This document shows positions 16,029-23,081 of a stretch of 23,081 nucleotides of DNA, piece after piece. The notes beneath the pieces are model-generated. The model did no database searches. It had not been told where the DNA came from and worked only from the letters and a program-made list of their open reading frames with translations. The DNA comes from an uncultured Lachnospiraceae bacterium (GTDB lineage: Bacteria; Bacillota; Clostridia; Lachnospirales; Lachnospiraceae). The stretch's first letter is position 1, and each line of letters starts with the position of its first letter. The stretch spans positions 1 to 23,081 of the forward strand of contig CAJKQE010000031.1 in the NCBI GenBank assembly GCA_905201915.1, given 5' to 3'. The translations under genes and the position numbers were made by a program.

Positions 16029-16042
16029 TTAGATAAGACTAA
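16029..16042 (+). promoter_or_regulatory. Operator 2, second copy of the palindrome
   Basis: TTAGATAAGACTAA matches operator 1 at 14 of 16 positions when one flanking base on each side is counted (GTTAGxTAAxACTAAT). It sits 61 bp downstream of the first copy, in the leader just before the ribosome binding site. Confidence 0.55.
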
Positions 16043-16062
16043 TCAAAGAAAGGAAGAATGGC

Positions 16063-16353
16063 ATGAGTATTGTAATTATTGGCGGAAATGAACGAATGGT
16101 AACACGTTATGAAAATTTGTGCGAAAGTTATGGATGTAAGGCAAAAGTATTTGTAAAAGAAAACAGTTCTATTAAGAAAAAAATGGGATGTCCGGATTTA
16201 CTGCTGCTCTTTACAAATACAGTGTCCCATAAAATGGTGATGAATGCTTCTCAGGAAGCAAAGAGAAATAATATTCCTATTCGAAGAATTCACAGAGCCA
16301 GTACAGCAGCATTGCAATCTGTATTGGAAGATATAAAAGGGGAGGAAAAATAG
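16063..16353 (+). CDS. DUF2325 domain protein
   Basis: 96-residue small protein of the DUF2325 family. It begins SIVIIGGNERMVTRYENLC, a Rossmann-like strand-loop-helix, followed by CPDLLLLFTNTVSHKMV and IRRIHRASTAALQSVLEDI, the conserved strand-helix pairs of the family. The biochemical role is unknown. The ATG at 16063 lies six bases after AGGAAG. The next gene begins immediately after its stop codon, so the two are translationally linked. The two TTAG-N6-CTAA sites in its leader suggest control by a metal-responsive repressor. Homologues often accompany DUF3793 and iron-uptake or flavodoxin genes in Clostridia (from general knowledge). Confidence 0.85.
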   Translation: MSIVIIGGNERMVTRYENLCESYGCKAKVFVKENSSIKKKMGCPDLLLLFTNTVSHKMVMNASQEAKRNNIPIRRIHRASTAALQSVLEDIKGEEK

Positions 16354-16905
16354 ATGTTGGAAGAAATTTTAATCAGATACAGTGCACCTACATTGGCGGG
16401 TTTAAAAACAGCTAATCTTTTCTGGTATTCTTGGGAGTCTAAAGCAGAATTTGAAAATAGTATGGAAGTCTGGACAAGGATTTTTGAGGAAAAGGGACTG
16501 GATATTAGAATTATGCGTACTACAGCGCAGAGAGCACTTTTATATGTGAATAGAAAAAAACAGTTGGAAGCAGACTTAAAAAGAGAGAAGACACGCAGAA
16601 TGCTGGAAGCAGAGGGATACGATTATAGTAGTGTGGAGGAAGCAGTAAAAATCTTGCAGAATAAATTACAGATGTATGAAACCTTTCCTCATGAAATTGG
16701 ATTATTCTTAGGATATCCGGAGGAGGATGTACAGGGATTTATAGAAAATCAGGGAAAAAATTGTAAGTGTTGTGGGTGTTGGAAAGTATATTGCAATGAA
16801 TGTGATGCACAAAAAATGTTTTGTAAATTTAAAAAATGTGAGCGTGTGTATGAGAGGTTATTTTTAAAAGGAAGACCTGTAGAAAAAATGATTGTGGCGG
16901 CATAA
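16354..16905 (+). CDS. DUF3793 family protein, Cys-rich C-terminus
   Basis: 183-residue protein of the DUF3793 family. The N-terminal half has APTLAGLKTANLFWY, then a basic helical region (RKKQLEADLKREKTRRML). The family core is FPHEIGLFLGYPEEDVQGFI, followed by NCKCCGCWKVYCNECDA and a further FCKFKKC: eight cysteines within about 25 residues. DUF3793 proteins usually have CCG.WKVY, so the core is conserved and this copy has extra cysteines that could bind a metal. The ATG directly follows the stop of the DUF2325 gene, after GGGGAGG. The role is unknown; operator sites in the leader point to metal-dependent expression. Confidence 0.85.
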   Translation: MLEEILIRYSAPTLAGLKTANLFWYSWESKAEFENSMEVWTRIFEEKGLDIRIMRTTAQRALLYVNRKKQLEADLKREKTRRMLEAEGYDYSSVEEAVKILQNKLQMYETFPHEIGLFLGYPEEDVQGFIENQGKNCKCCGCWKVYCNECDAQKMFCKFKKCERVYERLFLKGRPVEKMIVAA

Positions 16906-16921
16906 AAATGCCGTCATTTTT
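16895..16921 (+). terminator. Terminator of the DUF2325-DUF3793 operon
   Basis: TGGCGGCAT (16895-16903) pairs with ATGCCGTCA (16908-16916) with one mismatch, a 4-nt loop and a T-run. The DUF3793 stop codon overlaps the stem. Confidence 0.8.
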
Positions 16922-16967
16922 GTATAGATAGAGAATTATAGGAAGCAGAATTCCAGGGCAACCGCAT

Positions 16968-17011
16968 AAAAATATCCATTTAGAGAAATATTTCCCTAGA
17001 TGGATATTTTT
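16968..17011. terminator. 16-bp perfect-type hairpin, probably bidirectional
   Basis: AAAAATATCCATTTAG (16968-16983) pairs with CTAGATGGATATTTTT (16996-17011), with one G/T pair. The stem itself ends in A and T runs, so it could terminate either strand. The stop codon of the minus-strand remnant falls within its edge. Confidence 0.65.
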
Positions 17012-17230
17012 AAATGTTTTCCACAATTTTCTCAAAAATCAATTCCTGCACATATTCTAAATGATATGTATATAACATACTCATTTTCTTATAAGTCATT
17101 TTTTCCTTTTTATCAAACCGTTTATCCAATTTCATCAGATAATCAATATCCTGTGAGATTTTGTACTTCCTTTTTTCAATCCGCCCATGATTTTTTTCTA
17201 GTGTCTCATAGGCCCTGAGCTTTTCAGGTT
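17010..17230 (-). pseudogene. Possible ISAs1-type transposase remnant
   Basis: A minus-strand frame contains RAYETLEKNHGRIEKRKYKI followed by SQDIDYL. The K.HGRIE.R pattern is the conserved part of ISAs1-family transposases. The flanking catalytic blocks are missing: after about 40 residues the frame runs into unrelated sequence and stops at 17010. No start codon with a ribosome binding site is visible. The upstream part of the frame is antisense to another orphan tail. A fragment left after deletion is the best reading, but the match is short and made from memory of the family. Confidence 0.35.
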
Positions 17231-17353
17231 CTTCCTTTTCTGCATAAGAAAAAGCGAGAAGATTTGCAGGCTTGTGTAAAAAGAATGCTGAAAGTGATCT
17301 TCCAGACACTGGGATATGAAGATTGCGTAAGTTATGGAGCACAGTTTAGATAA
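17219..17353 (+). pseudogene. Orphan C-terminal tail of an unknown gene
   Basis: A plus-strand frame opens after TGA 17216-17218 and ends at TAA 17351-17353. Its product includes EDLQACVKRMLKVIF then QTLGYEDCVSYGAQFR, which looks protein-like, and a terminator hairpin follows within ten bases. No start with a ribosome binding site is present. It may be the end of a gene whose front was lost. I do not recognise the family, and chance openness of a short frame is possible. Confidence 0.25.
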
Positions 17354-17362
17354 AAAGAGATT

Positions 17363-17401
17363 AAGAGCCAAGAAATCAATAGGATGTTCGTGGCTCTTTT
17401 T
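17363..17401 (+). terminator. Terminator-like hairpin
   Basis: AAGAGCCA (17363-17370) pairs with TGGCTCTT (17391-17398), with a 20-nt loop and a T-run. It directly follows the orphan tail and lies before the end of the LacI gene. Confidence 0.55.
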
Positions 17402-17433
17402 GAGGTTGTGCTAATTTTTATGATTCAAATATC

Positions 17434-18447
17434 TTAAAATAGTGAAATCACAGATTGCCGTTCTACAATTTCAACATCTATCTTCACATGAATAGGCGCT
17501 TTATTACTTCCTGTACGAATACGTTCTAATAAAAACTTTGTGGCAAGCAGAGCCTTCTGCGTAATGTTCTGAGAAATAGAAGTTAATTTCGGAACTGTAT
17601 ACTGACATAATTTCAGATTATCATAACCGATTACAGACAGTTCAATAGGAACACGATAACCGCCTAGACGGGCGCCCTCCATGATGCCAATGGCACAGAT
17701 ATCAGCGGTAGTGACGGCTGCAGTAATCATATTCTGCATGGAAGCGATTTGTTTTCCTGCCTGAATCCCTCCTTCATAGGAAGGGGGGAAAGAAAAAACA
17801 TATTCTGGACGAAATGGGATATCATTTTCTCTTAATGCCTGGCGGTATCCCTGAAAACGTTCTGTCAAAAGAAAGTTATTTTCATAATCTGCCACAAAAG
17901 CAATGTGTGAGTGTCCGTGATTAATCATATATTTAGTGGCCAGATACAATCCTTTCTGGTCGTCGGAACGGATATTGATCAGGTTGGGAAGCTCCAGATA
18001 GCTGTCGAAAATAGCTACAGGGCAGGGCAGAGACGGCAGAAGCTCACTCAGGGTATCCTGAAAATTAGGATAAAGAAAGATAATACCGTCCACATTCCAG
18101 TTTTTTAGGAGTGTGATCACATCTGTATTCTGATATATGGAACGTACCATCGTATAATATCCGTTAATGCGCAGCTCCTTTTCTATCGTTCCAATCATGG
18201 TGCTGATATAAGGATTCTCCAGAAGGTTTTCATCTTTATTATCCATGGAAATAATAATTCCAATAATATTGGAGGTCTTATTCGTCAGACTCCGCGCGCT
18301 AAGGTTAGGAACATAGCCACATTCTTTGATAATGGCATTTACTTTTTCTATTGTTTTTTGGGAAACACGATTGTGTTTCCCATTTATTACATTTGAAACG
18401 GTCATCATACTTACGCCGGCTTTTTCTGCAATATCTTTTAGAGTCAT
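17434..18447 (-). CDS. LacI-family transcriptional repressor
   Basis: 337-residue DNA-binding regulator. The N-terminal helix-turn-helix (about 1-55) reads MTLKDIAEKAGVSMMTVSNV, then NGKHNRVSQKTIEKVN and the hinge GYVPNLSARSL. The rest (about 60-337) is the periplasmic-binding-protein-like sensor domain: IIGIIISMDNKD, DGIIFLYPNF, GHSHIAFVADYE and SVIGYDNLKLCQYTVPKLTS. The start is ATG 18447, ten bases after AAGGA; a GTG at 18456 is too close to that site. It is divergent from the sugar ABC-GH31 operon and presumably represses it until a sugar or its phosphate is present. The palindrome at 18660-18675 is the likely binding site. Confidence 0.92.
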   Translation of the reverse strand: MTLKDIAEKAGVSMMTVSNVINGKHNRVSQKTIEKVNAIIKECGYVPNLSARSLTNKTSNIIGIIISMDNKDENLLENPYISTMIGTIEKELRINGYYTMVRSIYQNTDVITLLKNWNVDGIIFLYPNFQDTLSELLPSLPCPVAIFDSYLELPNLINIRSDDQKGLYLATKYMINHGHSHIAFVADYENNFLLTERFQGYRQALRENDIPFRPEYVFSFPPSYEGGIQAGKQIASMQNMITAAVTTADICAIGIMEGARLGGYRVPIELSVIGYDNLKLCQYTVPKLTSISQNITQKALLATKFLLERIRTGSNKAPIHVKIDVEIVERQSVISLF

Positions 18448-18478
18448 AGTATTCACATCCTTATAGCTTTATAAACTT

Positions 18479-18519
18479 ATATAATATTTATATTTGTCAT
18501 ATATAAATTTATTATATAC
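18479..18519. repeat. AT-rich imperfect inverted repeat upstream of the LacI gene
   Basis: TATATAATATTTATAT and the near-complementary ATATAAATTTATTATATA flank a short TTGTC centre. It overlaps the promoter region of the LacI gene. The low complexity makes any operator claim weak. Confidence 0.35.
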
Positions 18520-18623
18520 AAGAAACTAAAAAAAATCAATGAAAAGTACCGACACGTTATTGTGAAAAACACACAAAAATAGAGATGTATAAATGTTATA
18601 TGTGCTGAAAAAGTAAAAAAATA

Positions 18624-18652
18624 TTGACGAATAAAAAAAATAATGGTAATTT
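18624..18652 (+). promoter_or_regulatory. Promoter of the sugar transporter-GH31 operon
   Basis: TTGACG (18624-18629), a 17-bp spacer and TAATTT (18647-18652). The -35 is good and the -10 weaker. The expected start point, about 18659, touches the palindrome that follows. Confidence 0.55.
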
Positions 18653-18659
18653 AACAATA

Positions 18660-18675
18660 GATTTAACGCTAAATC
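18660..18675 (+). promoter_or_regulatory. LacI-family operator candidate
   Basis: GATTTAACGCTAAATC is a 16-bp palindrome with one mismatched inner pair and a central CG, the usual design of LacI-family operators. It sits immediately downstream of the -10, where binding would block transcription. Confidence 0.65.
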
Positions 18676-18715
18676 AAGTGAACGAAAACCACATTTTATC
18701 AAGGAGGAAGTAAGT

Positions 18716-20083
18716 ATGAGAAAAAGAGTAATTGTAGCAGCATTAGCGGCTATGATGGCAGTTACAGGACTCGCAGGATGCGGAGGAAGCGGAACTGGAA
18801 AGAAAGAAGCTAAGAAAAATATAGAGGTTCCTACAGAGCCTTTTGGAGATACGATTAAGTATGATCCTTCTGTAGAGATTAATGGTGGAAAGGATATTAC
18901 CGTGGAATTATGGGAGTGGGGCAGCGATGAACTTTTCCAGGAAATCATTGATGGATATACAGCCATTCATCCGAATGTAACGATTAATCTTGTGAATAAT
19001 CCCTGGGAGGATTACTGGACAAAACTTCCGCTGGCTCTTGACGGAGAGAATGGCCCTGCAATTTTTAATATACATAACAGTTATCATGAGAACTTAATCA
19101 ATTATATGGCACCGTTGGAGATTCCTCTGGAAGATCTTCAGGCTGATTTTACCGGTGTGGATGCCCATGTGATTGATGGAGAGGTTTATTACATTGACTA
19201 TGGTATGATGACAGGATCTGTATACTACAATAAAGATATGTGGGAAGCAGCCGGACTCACGGAAGCAGATATTCCAAAAACATGGGATGAGATGCGTGAG
19301 GTTGCGAAAAAGCTCACGATTAAAGAAGGAGATACCATTATTCAGGCTGGTCTGAACTTCAATGATGATTTCCATCAGAATTATCTTCTGGGTCTGAACT
19401 ATCAGTTGGGAGAAAACCTGTTTGAAGAAGACGGTGTGACACCAAAGGTAAACTCAGATGCAATGAAACAGGTGATGCAGATGTTGGTAGATATGTATGA
19501 AGTAGACGGCATCGGTTCTAAAGATTTTGGAGAAAAAGGTGCAGACAGCTTTGGACAGGGACAGTCAGCAATGGTTATTCAGTGGGGACATTACTACAAT
19601 ACCCTGCAGACTACCTGGAGCGATATTAATTTTGGCGTATTTGAGATTCCTACCTTTGACGGAAATCCATATGCATACAATCGTTACAATGGAGAGTCTA
19701 CGTTCGGTGTAAATAAAAATGCGCCGGAAGATCAGCAGGCAGTAGCTCAGGATTTTATTAAATATTTCCTGGCAAATGATGATGCACAGGTAGCATTTAA
19801 TCTGGCTATGAGTACATTCCCTGCTAAGAAATCTCTGGCAGACAATGAAAAGATTCTTGAAAATCCATCTCTGAAAGTATTGGCTGAGCACATTGACCAC
19901 TATATCTGGCCGGGGCCAATGCCTGCCACAATGGAGACATCACTGAAAAAAGCGGGACAGGATATTTTCTTTAACGGTGTTGATATTGATACTGCTTTGA
20001 ATGAAGCACAGCAAAACATCATCAAAGATATGAAGAATAGTGATTTTAAATCTGTAGAGAATTTGTACGAATACGCAAAATAA
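18716..20083 (+). CDS. Sugar ABC transporter substrate-binding lipoprotein
   Basis: 455-residue family 1 extracellular solute-binding protein. The signal peptide MRKRVIVAALAAMMAVTG ends in lipobox LAGC with the lipidated Cys22, then a Gly/Ser/Lys linker. The mature part has VELWEWGSDELFQEIIDGYTA near the start and VYYIDYGMMTGSVYYNKDMW in the middle, the fold-defining segments of carbohydrate-binding members. GSKDFGEKGADSFGQGQSAM and FDGNPYAYNRYNGESTFGVN are also typical. AAGGAGGAAG precedes the ATG. It heads the operon with two permeases and a GH31 enzyme and is anchored on the outer face of the membrane. The ligand is probably an oligosaccharide or glycoside with an alpha linkage, judged from the GH31 neighbour. 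Confidence 0.93.
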   Translation: MRKRVIVAALAAMMAVTGLAGCGGSGTGKKEAKKNIEVPTEPFGDTIKYDPSVEINGGKDITVELWEWGSDELFQEIIDGYTAIHPNVTINLVNNPWEDYWTKLPLALDGENGPAIFNIHNSYHENLINYMAPLEIPLEDLQADFTGVDAHVIDGEVYYIDYGMMTGSVYYNKDMWEAAGLTEADIPKTWDEMREVAKKLTIKEGDTIIQAGLNFNDDFHQNYLLGLNYQLGENLFEEDGVTPKVNSDAMKQVMQMLVDMYEVDGIGSKDFGEKGADSFGQGQSAMVIQWGHYYNTLQTTWSDINFGVFEIPTFDGNPYAYNRYNGESTFGVNKNAPEDQQAVAQDFIKYFLANDDAQVAFNLAMSTFPAKKSLADNEKILENPSLKVLAEHIDHYIWPGPMPATMETSLKKAGQDIFFNGVDIDTALNEAQQNIIKDMKNSDFKSVENLYEYAK

Positions 20084-20106
20084 AGCAGACAAAGGAGGTA
20101 GGTCTT

Positions 20107-20985
20107 ATGTTTAAGAAATCCCACCCTTTGCAGAGTAAGAGTGAGATTATTCTGCGGAATATAGTAGTAATTGCAATGATCGCATTTTTCAGTATTTTTC
20201 TGATTGTTCCTATTGGAATTGCTTTTGCAGGAAGCTTTCACGAATGGAATCCTTTAAGCGGAACCTATAATTTCCTGGGCCTGGAGAATTATAAAGAGGT
20301 ATTTACCAGTTCTCTGTTTGGAAAATCAATGCTAAATACACTGATCTTTTCAGTGGTGGTCATTATTTTCCGTGTGGGACTGGGATTGGGAATTGCCTAT
20401 GCGATCTATTCTCCGTTGGTAAAACACAAAAGCTTTTTCCGAGCAATTTATTATATGCCGGTTGTTACGCCGATGGTGGCGGTGGCGTTTGTATGGAAGT
20501 TCATGTATAATCCGCAGATTGGAACGATAAATCAGATCTTCGGATTGGATGTGAACTGGCTGATGAATCCGAAGATTGCATTGCTTGCAGTTATTATCAT
20601 GACGATTTGGAAAGATTTTGGTTATGCGGTAGTTATGTATATGGCCGGACTGTATTCGCTGCCTTCGGATGCATTGGAAGCGGCAAAAGTAGACGGAGCG
20701 AATGGATGGCAAACGTTCAGATACATTACAATTCCGCTGCTGAAACCGATGACACTGTTTGTAGTAATTACTTCTATTATTTCTTATATTCAGGCTTATG
20801 TTCAGATACTGATTATGACGGAGGGCGGCCCTGGTACAGCTACCTATCTGGCATCTTATATCATCTATGATGAAGCCTTTGTAAAATATAATTTTGGTTA
20901 TGCGTCTGCATTATCATTTGTTTTGTTTGTTATTACTGCTGTATTCAGCTGGTTATCTTTCCGGGTATCCGGAAGTGAGGAATAG
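20107..20985 (+). CDS. Sugar ABC transporter permease (MalF/UgpA type)
   Basis: 292-residue inner-membrane permease with about six membrane helices. The cytoplasmic coupling loop EAAKVDGANGWQTFRYITIP starts at Glu191; this EAA loop contacts the ATPase subunit. AIYYMPVVTPMVAVAFVWKF and MTEGGPGTATYLASY are usual in CUT1-family sugar permeases. AAAGGAGGT precedes the ATG, 23 bp after the binding-protein stop. It pairs with the next permease to form the channel. No ATPase gene is seen nearby. Confidence 0.92.
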   Translation: MFKKSHPLQSKSEIILRNIVVIAMIAFFSIFLIVPIGIAFAGSFHEWNPLSGTYNFLGLENYKEVFTSSLFGKSMLNTLIFSVVVIIFRVGLGLGIAYAIYSPLVKHKSFFRAIYYMPVVTPMVAVAFVWKFMYNPQIGTINQIFGLDVNWLMNPKIALLAVIIMTIWKDFGYAVVMYMAGLYSLPSDALEAAKVDGANGWQTFRYITIPLLKPMTLFVVITSIISYIQAYVQILIMTEGGPGTATYLASYIIYDEAFVKYNFGYASALSFVLFVITAVFSWLSFRVSGSEE

Positions 20986-20996
20986 GAGGTGCCGTT

Positions 20997-21818
20997 GTGA
21001 AAAGAAAAATAAACAGTGTTGTATTGAATATTGGTCTTCTTCTACTGGGGTTGATAACGGTATATCCGTTTGTATGGATGATCCTATCTTCTTTCAAGCA
21101 GAATAAAGAAATTATGGCTCTGGAACAGCATTTGCTTCCACAGGAGTTTATTACGACCAACTACATGAATATGAATGCGCATTTTAATTTTATGCGGTTC
21201 TTCCTGAATAGTTTGGTGATTACATTGGTGATTACGCTGATTGTGATTTATACCAGTACGATTTGTGGATTTGTACTGAGTAAATATCAGTTCAAGGGCA
21301 GAAATATTTTGTTCGGTTTCGTGTTGGCTACGATGATGATTCCCTGGTGTGTGACTATCATTCCGAAATATTCCATGATTCAGTATTTTGGATGGATGGA
21401 CAGTTATAAAGCACTGATCATTCCGGCAATGTTCAGTGGGTTTGGAATCTTTATGATGAAGCAGCATATTTCCTCTCTTCCCAATGAAATTTTAGAAGCT
21501 GCGCGGATTGACGGGGCAAATGAATTTTTCATTTTCCACAGAATTGTCTTCCCCATGGCGAAAAATGGTATTTCCAGTATTGCCATCTTCCAGTTTTTAT
21601 GGGCATGGGAAGATTTCCTCTGGCCGTATTTGGTGATTAATACCAAGGAAAAACAGCTTTTGGCGGTAGGGTTGAAAATGTTCAACGGACAGTATTCGAC
21701 AGATTACGGAGCTCTTTTTGCAGCCACAGCAATTTCGATTGTTCCAGTGCTTTTGATCTATCTGTTCTTCCAGAAGCAGTTTATTGCCGGAATTGCGGCT
21801 TCCGCAGTGAAAGGATAA
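20997..21818 (+). CDS. Sugar ABC transporter permease (MalG/UgpE type)
   Basis: 273-residue second permease of the CUT1-type transporter. The N-terminus VYPFVWMILSSFKQNKEIMA is typical of MalG-like subunits. The EAA coupling loop EAARIDGANEFFIFHRIVFP starts at Glu167. The start is GTG 20997, seven bases after AGGAGG, which overlaps the stop of the previous gene; translation is probably coupled. About six hydrophobic segments are visible. The gene is followed after 17 bp by the GH31 gene. Confidence 0.92.
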   Translation: MKRKINSVVLNIGLLLLGLITVYPFVWMILSSFKQNKEIMALEQHLLPQEFITTNYMNMNAHFNFMRFFLNSLVITLVITLIVIYTSTICGFVLSKYQFKGRNILFGFVLATMMIPWCVTIIPKYSMIQYFGWMDSYKALIIPAMFSGFGIFMMKQHISSLPNEILEAARIDGANEFFIFHRIVFPMAKNGISSIAIFQFLWAWEDFLWPYLVINTKEKQLLAVGLKMFNGQYSTDYGALFAATAISIVPVLLIYLFFQKQFIAGIAASAVKG

Positions 21819-21835
21819 AAAGGAGAAGTAAGAGT

Positions 21836-23081
21836 ATGAAAGATATTTATAAGGTACAGACCCGTCCAGTAGCGCTGGAGGCTAATATGGTGATCGGTGA
21901 AAAATACAGAATCACCATGCTGACAGAGGGTCTGATTCGATTGGAATACAGTGAGGATGGTATTTTTGAAGATCGGGCTACACAGATGGCGTTTTTCAGA
22001 GATTTTCCAGAGACAAATTACAGACTTCTGCACATGGAGGACAGAATTGAAATTCATACCTCTCGCATTCATCTGATCTATAATGAAAAAGAATTTTCGA
22101 GTCATGGACTGAGTATTCAGGTAAAAGGAAATCTGAGCGCTTACCATAGTATCTGGCATTATGGAGAAGAAATTCACGACCTGAAAGGTACAGCCAGAAC
22201 TCTGGATATGGTGGATGGAGAGACAGAATTGGAGCACGGTGTAGTGTCGGAGTTTGGTTATTCTCTTCTGGACGACAGCAAATCACAGATTTTGCTAGAA
22301 GATGGATGGATTGAGCCTCGGAAGAAAGGGATTCAGGATTTATATTTCTGGGGATATGGACACGATTACAAAGAGGCCCTTCATGACTTTTACTATCTCT
22401 GTGGAAAGTCTCCCATGCTGCCCAGATATGCATTGGGAAACTGGTGGAGTCGTTACTATAAATACACAGAAGACAGTTACCTGGAGTTGATGAAGAAATT
22501 TGAAGAAAAAAATCTTCCGTTTACAGTAGCTGTCATCGATATGGACTGGCATATGGTAGATATTGATCCCAAGTATGGAAGCGGATGGACTGGTTATACT
22601 TGGAACAAAGAATTGTTTCCAGATCCTGCCAGATTCTTGAAAAAGCTTCATGATCGGGGAATGAAAGTGACATTAAATGTGCATCCTGCAGACGGTGTGA
22701 GAGCCCATGAAGAGATGTATCGACAGATGGCAGAAACCATGGGCGTAGATTATGAGCAAGAGGATCCGGTTAGCTGTGATCCGGCGGATCCCAAATTCCT
22801 TGAAGCATATTTTGAATATCTGCATCACCCCAGAGAAAAAGAAGGTGTGGATTTCTGGTGGATTGACTGGCAGCAGGGGAATAATACAAAAATCGAAGGA
22901 CTGGATCCTTTATGGATTTTTAACCATTTCCATTTTCTGGACAGCAAAAGAGAAGGAAAAAGACCCCTTACCTTTTCCAGATATGCTGGTCCGGGAAGTC
23001 ACCGATATCCGATTGGATTTTCCGGAGATACGCATACCACATGGGATTCTCTGAATTTTCAGCCGTATTTCACAGCGACAG
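21836..23081 (+). CDS. Glycoside hydrolase family 31, partial
   Basis: The first 415 residues of a GH31 enzyme; the gene continues past the window edge. The N-terminal beta domain (about 1-190) includes FWGYGHDYKEALHDFYYLCG at its end. The barrel begins at LPRYALGNWWSRYYKY, followed by FTVAVIDMDWHMVDID and KVTLNVHPADGVRAHEEM. The nucleophile is predicted to be Asp344 in VDFWWIDWQQG, and the acid/base Asp398 in FSGDTHTTWDSL. GH31 enzymes act with retention on alpha-linked sugars (alpha-glucosidase, alpha-xylosidase and related). No signal peptide is visible, so imported sugars are probably cut in the cytoplasm. AAAAAGGAGAAG precedes the ATG. The exact substrate cannot be inferred. Confidence 0.92.
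   Translation, partial: MKDIYKVQTRPVALEANMVIGEKYRITMLTEGLIRLEYSEDGIFEDRATQMAFFRDFPETNYRLLHMEDRIEIHTSRIHLIYNEKEFSSHGLSIQVKGNLSAYHSIWHYGEEIHDLKGTARTLDMVDGETELEHGVVSEFGYSLLDDSKSQILLEDGWIEPRKKGIQDLYFWGYGHDYKEALHDFYYLCGKSPMLPRYALGNWWSRYYKYTEDSYLELMKKFEEKNLPFTVAVIDMDWHMVDIDPKYGSGWTGYTWNKELFPDPARFLKKLHDRGMKVTLNVHPADGVRAHEEMYRQMAETMGVDYEQEDPVSCDPADPKFLEAYFEYLHHPREKEGVDFWWIDWQQGNNTKIEGLDPLWIFNHFHFLDSKREGKRPLTFSRYAGPGSHRYPIGFSGDTHTTWDSLNFQPYFTAT

Noticed and set aside
18676..18705. Catabolite-repression (cre) site near TGAACGAAAACCACA
   Set aside because: The spacing of TG, AA and CG does not fit the TGNAANCGNWNNCA consensus.
18526..18966. Long minus-strand open frame over the LacI/transporter spacer and lipoprotein gene
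   Set aside because: It is antisense to the signal peptide and mature start of the binding protein, has low-complexity C-terminal composition and no ribosome binding site.
1..23081. tRNA, rRNA, CRISPR array, or complete insertion sequence
   Set aside because: No regularly spaced short repeats, cloverleaf-like segments, rRNA-like blocks or intact transposase with terminal inverted repeats were seen by reading.

Overview
The window looks like a chromosomal segment from a low-GC Firmicute of the Lachnospiraceae type (Blautia/Dorea-like). The grounds are AT-rich intergenic DNA, strong GGAGG ribosome binding sites, compact operons separated by hairpin terminators, a glutaminyl-tRNA synthetase of the clostridial type, a DUF2325/DUF3793 pair, and a LacI-ABC-GH31 carbohydrate locus. 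The genus is inferred from gene content only. No rRNA, tRNA or CRISPR array was seen.

Layout. (1) 1-131 is the 3' end of an unrecognised gene, followed by a large inverted-repeat element (155-304). (2) A minus-strand Na+/Ca2+ antiporter-family gene and a plus-strand ABC-F ATPase (Uup/YfmR type) diverge from a shared spacer with two opposed promoters. (3) A minus-strand operon encodes a phosphofructokinase with pyrophosphate-type signature residues, then an AIM24-family protein. It diverges from class II fructose-bisphosphate aldolase, so two consecutive glycolytic steps share one 154-bp control region. (4) A Na+:alanine/glycine symporter comes next. (5) A large secreted cell-wall hydrolase carries four tandem repeats, two SH3 domains, an NlpC/P60 peptidase domain and a C-terminal 3D domain. 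(6) truA and a hotdog thioesterase form a pair. (7) glnS is followed one base later by a MocR-type (GntR + aminotransferase) regulator. (8) Two unrecognised minus-strand genes follow, one encoding a membrane-anchored, very acidic helical protein.

(9) At 15.9-16.9 kb a DUF2325-DUF3793 operon has two near-identical 14-bp TTAG-N6-CTAA sites in its leader. These look like operators for a DtxR-type metal regulator. (10) 16.9-17.4 kb is a scar region with a possible ISAs1-type transposase remnant, a second orphan gene tail and two hairpins. (11) 17.4-23.1 kb is a carbohydrate-use locus: a divergent LacI repressor, a solute-binding lipoprotein, two permeases and a GH31 glycosidase that runs off the window. 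A 16-bp palindrome centred on CG sits just downstream of the -10, where a LacI-family operator is expected. No ATPase subunit is encoded in the visible part, so the transporter probably uses a shared ATPase from elsewhere.

The most interesting items are the putatively metal-regulated DUF2325-DUF3793 pair, the 150-bp inverted-repeat element, the repeat-bearing two-domain wall hydrolase, and the possibly leaderless phosphofructokinase transcript.
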